This document shows, piece after piece, positions 18,833 through 20,455 of a stretch of 20,455 bases of DNA. How positions within the stretch are numbered: the stretch's first letter is position 1; the number at the start of each line of letters is the position of its first letter. The stretch spans positions 1 through 20,455 of the forward strand of contig JALLAZ010000165.1 in NCBI GenBank assembly GCA_036939755.1. The letters run 5' to 3'. Position numbers and translations under genes: made by a program. The notes beneath the pieces are model-generated. The model was not told where the DNA came from, searched no databases, and was given only the letters and a program-made list of their open reading frames with translations. Source of the DNA: Stephanodiscus triporus. Its lineage: Eukaryota; Bacillariophyta; Thalassiosirophyceae; Thalassiosirales; Thalassiosiraceae.

Positions 18833-20455
18833 ATGGTAGGTGGCCGCAAGAAGATATCTGGCAGGCAGGAAGAAATTCGCATCAAAGTGAGTCTGTCTCT
18901 CTGCAAGAACCTTGTGCCCGAGACAGATCGCCTTAGGGCTGGGGCCTACGTGAGGATTTCTAATGAGTTAAGCTCGTTGGGGGTGTCACCAAGGTATGTT
19001 GGTGATGTTTGGAGGAAGTACAGAAAGCAAATTCTTGATACGTTGAACGAAGATCTTATGACAGGCTTAAAGCACAGAAAGGGCGCAGGACCACCTCGTA
19101 GGATCTCCATTGAGGAACTGCAAAACCGTGTGAAGGCAGTACCATTCACCTTTCGCAAGAATATTCGGACCCTTGCGTACAAGGTTGGTATTCCGCGCTC
19201 TACTCTCCACCGTGCATTGAAGATAGGGTGTCTTCAGAAATCAAGTAATAGTATCAAACCCTTCTTGACACCAAAAAACAAGACTGACCGAGTCGCTTAC
19301 TGTCGCAGCTTCGTGGAGGAAGACAGCTGGTTCGGAGACATGATGGATCGTGTAGACATCGACGAAAAGTGGTTTTATCTCACAGAGGTAGTCACGAAGT
19401 ACTACTTGGTACCTGGGGAGGTACCACCATACCGTACCTGCTCACACAAGAGCCACATCCTCAAAGCTATGTGTCTCACTGCGATGGCTCGCCCGCGAAA
19501 GAATCCTGAGACTGGAGTGTGGTGGGATGGAAAAATTGGCACCTGGTTCTTTGTTAGGCAGGAACCAGCCCAGCGGTCTTCGAAGAATCGCCCTGCGGGG
19601 ACTCTCGAGACAAAGTGTTATTCTGTGACCAGAAAGGAAACAGTCGAGATGATTCTTGATAACCTCTTTCCAGCCATAGTGGAAAAGTGGCCGACGTGGG
19701 AAAAGAAGAAGATTCGCATCCAACTTGACAATGCAAAGCCCCATCCAACCCCAGGAAAGCTGTGCAAGAAAATCACTGACCGTCTTGGCGAATACTCTGC
19801 TCTTGGTTGGGACATCAATTTCACGATGCAACCAGCGAACTCACCGGACATGAACACCCTCGACCTGGCTTTTTTTCGCGCGATTCAGTCGCTGCAATAT
19901 CAAAAGCCTGCGAAAAACATCGACGAGATGATCGAGCATGTCCTCGAAGCTTATCGGGATCTTCCACTCGACGTCTGCAAGAGGGTGTGGACGACGGCGC
20001 AGCTCGTGATGAATCAGGTCCTCCTGATCGGCGGAGGCAATGACTACAAGCTTCCGCACGTCGGCAAGCTGAAAATTGTGTCCGCCAATGGCCGCGACAT
20101 CCCTCTACGTCTTCCATGCCGGGCATTGATCACCGGGGATCATCTCAATGCGGATGCCGTTGGTGATGCTTTCGTCACCATCGAACAAGGTACGTCGTCG
20201 TCGTGGGTTGTCGTTGTCATCGTCGTCCCCGTCGACGTCCGTCGTCCCGGCGGTGAACGTCATGGGCGTGGCAGCGCCATGACGACGATCGTCGTGGTCG
20301 ACATCATGGTTGATGTCTGTCGTCCTGGCGGCGGAGTTGATGACGTGACACAGACGCCCCTTGCCTCCTGTATATTGTCCCTCCTTTTGTCAACACATCT
20401 AGTTTATTGTTGTATTCGTCGACCGTTTTCATCGCAGGCAATGACCAACAAACCG
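18833..20455 (+). CDS. Mariner-type DDE/D transposase, plant-like, C-terminus outside the window
   Basis: It catalyses cut-and-paste transposition of the host element in the nucleus. The ATG at 18833 is the first in frame after a TAG at 18773-18775. An N-terminal helix-turn-helix region spans residues about 13-70 and a second about 108-127 (T-L-A-Y-K-V-G-I-P-R-S-T-L-H-R). The catalytic core has D177 in D-I-D-E-K-W-F, D299 in I-Q-L-D-N-A-K-P-H and D344 in N-S-P-D-M-N-T-L-D-L. Family blocks P-Y-R-T-C, D-G-K-I-G and R-S-S-K-N-R-P-A-G-T-L-E-T match plant mariner-like transposases as I remember them. The second and third Asp are separated by 44 residues, more than the 39 typical of plant mariners. 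Coding is probably 18833-20189 joined to 20438 onward. The unspliced frame is also open to the window end, but the added part is low-complexity Val-rich sequence. Confidence 0.92.
   Translation, partial: MVGGRKKISGRQEEIRIKVSLSLCKNLVPETDRLRAGAYVRISNELSSLGVSPRYVGDVWRKYRKQILDTLNEDLMTGLKHRKGAGPPRRISIEELQNRVKAVPFTFRKNIRTLAYKVGIPRSTLHRALKIGCLQKSSNSIKPFLTPKNKTDRVAYCRSFVEEDSWFGDMMDRVDIDEKWFYLTEVVTKYYLVPGEVPPYRTCSHKSHILKAMCLTAMARPRKNPETGVWWDGKIGTWFFVRQEPAQRSSKNRPAGTLETKCYSVTRKETVEMILDNLFPAIVEKWPTWEKKKIRIQLDNAKPHPTPGKLCKKITDRLGEYSALGWDINFTMQPANSPDMNTLDLAFFRAIQSLQYQKPAKNIDEMIEHVLEAYRDLPLDVCKRVWTTAQLVMNQVLLIGGGNDYKLPHVGKLKIVSANGRDIPLRLPCRALITGDHLNADAVGDAFVTIEQGTSSSWVVVVIVVPVDVRRPGGERHGRGSAMTTIVVVDIMVDVCRPGGGVDDVTQTPLASCILSLLLSTHLVYCCIRRPFSSQAMTNKP
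20190..20437 (+). other. Probable spliceosomal intron in the transposase gene (248 bp)
   Basis: The donor CAAG/GTACGT (GT at 20190) is a near-ideal 5' splice site, and the acceptor TTTTCATCGCAG ends at 20437. Splicing changes the frame (248 is not a multiple of 3) and gives E-Q-G-N-D-Q-Q after the junction. The intervening sequence is rich in GTC/ATC triplets and differs in composition from the exon. Because it has no stop in the exon frame, an unspliced read-through form is also possible. Confidence 0.65.
20259..20295. repeat. Short hairpin and 14-bp palindrome inside the intron
   Basis: GTCATGG (20259-20265) pairs with CCATGAC (20277-20283). It is followed at once by the perfect palindrome ACGACGATCGTCGT (20282-20295). 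The sequence is GTC-rich, so chance formation is plausible. Confidence 0.5.

Larger units (their letters stand above)
18471..20455 (+). mobile_element. Plant-type mariner (Stowaway-superfamily-like) DNA transposon, 3' end outside the window
   Basis: The element begins at a TA dinucleotide (18471-18472, the target site used by Tc1/mariner elements) followed by a terminal repeat that resembles plant Stowaway/mariner ends. It continues through about 360 bases of 5' noncoding DNA into a long transposase reading frame that runs past the window end. The 3' terminal repeat and second TA are not visible, so element length and intactness are unknown. No stop or frameshift interrupts the visible transposase, suggesting a young copy. 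Confidence 0.8.

Overview
The window is eukaryotic nuclear DNA, most likely from a photosynthetic stramenopile such as a diatom. This is an inference with moderate confidence. It rests on a giant intron-free secreted gene built of fibronectin type III (FN3) and related beta modules, a degraded heat-shock-factor (HSF) DNA-binding domain (HSFs are an expanded family in diatoms), a plant-type mariner transposon, and a spliceosomal-type GT-AG intron. No bacterial operon features, tRNA, rRNA or CRISPR are visible.

Layout. Bases 1-836 are the 5' flank. They hold an HSF-like DNA-binding domain (197-600) broken by a frameshift and followed by long poly-G runs. Bases 837-18212 are one uninterrupted ORF for a 5,791-residue secreted protein. 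Bases 18213-18470 are AT-rich intergenic DNA. At 18471 a mariner/Stowaway-like DNA transposon begins at a TA target site, with a recognisable terminal repeat. Its transposase starts at 18833 and runs off the window, with a probable intron at 20190-20437.

The giant protein is the main object. After a signal peptide it carries about 13 FN3 domains. Seven (counting the C-terminal three) are ordinary and contiguous. Six are split: the N-terminal half ends after strand C (a '..Y.IEWD' motif), other modules follow, and the strand E-F-G half ('..GL..G..Y.VRV.A.N..G.G') appears hundreds or thousands of residues later. The inserted material is a repeat of about 85-110 residues (called R here). Each unit starts with G-T-F-x-L-x-F, continues through A-L-x-x-L-x-x-I-G-x-V-x-V-T-R and Y-x-W-x-V-T-F to G-D-x-P-x-L, and ends in a V-x-V strand and K-G. 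R units are often preceded by short 'EVQxI' strands that also form arrays of 13-14 residues. Inside several R units sits a third small module with the signature G-D-x-[IL]-[RK]-[IVFL]. The architecture is therefore three levels of domain inside domain. The largest insertion, in FN3-5, is about 2,400 residues. I do not recognise a named protein; an extracellular matrix, wall or adhesion role is inferred from the signal peptide and module types only.

The transposon lies in the same orientation, about 260 bp after the giant gene's stop. There is no evidence that the two are functionally linked.
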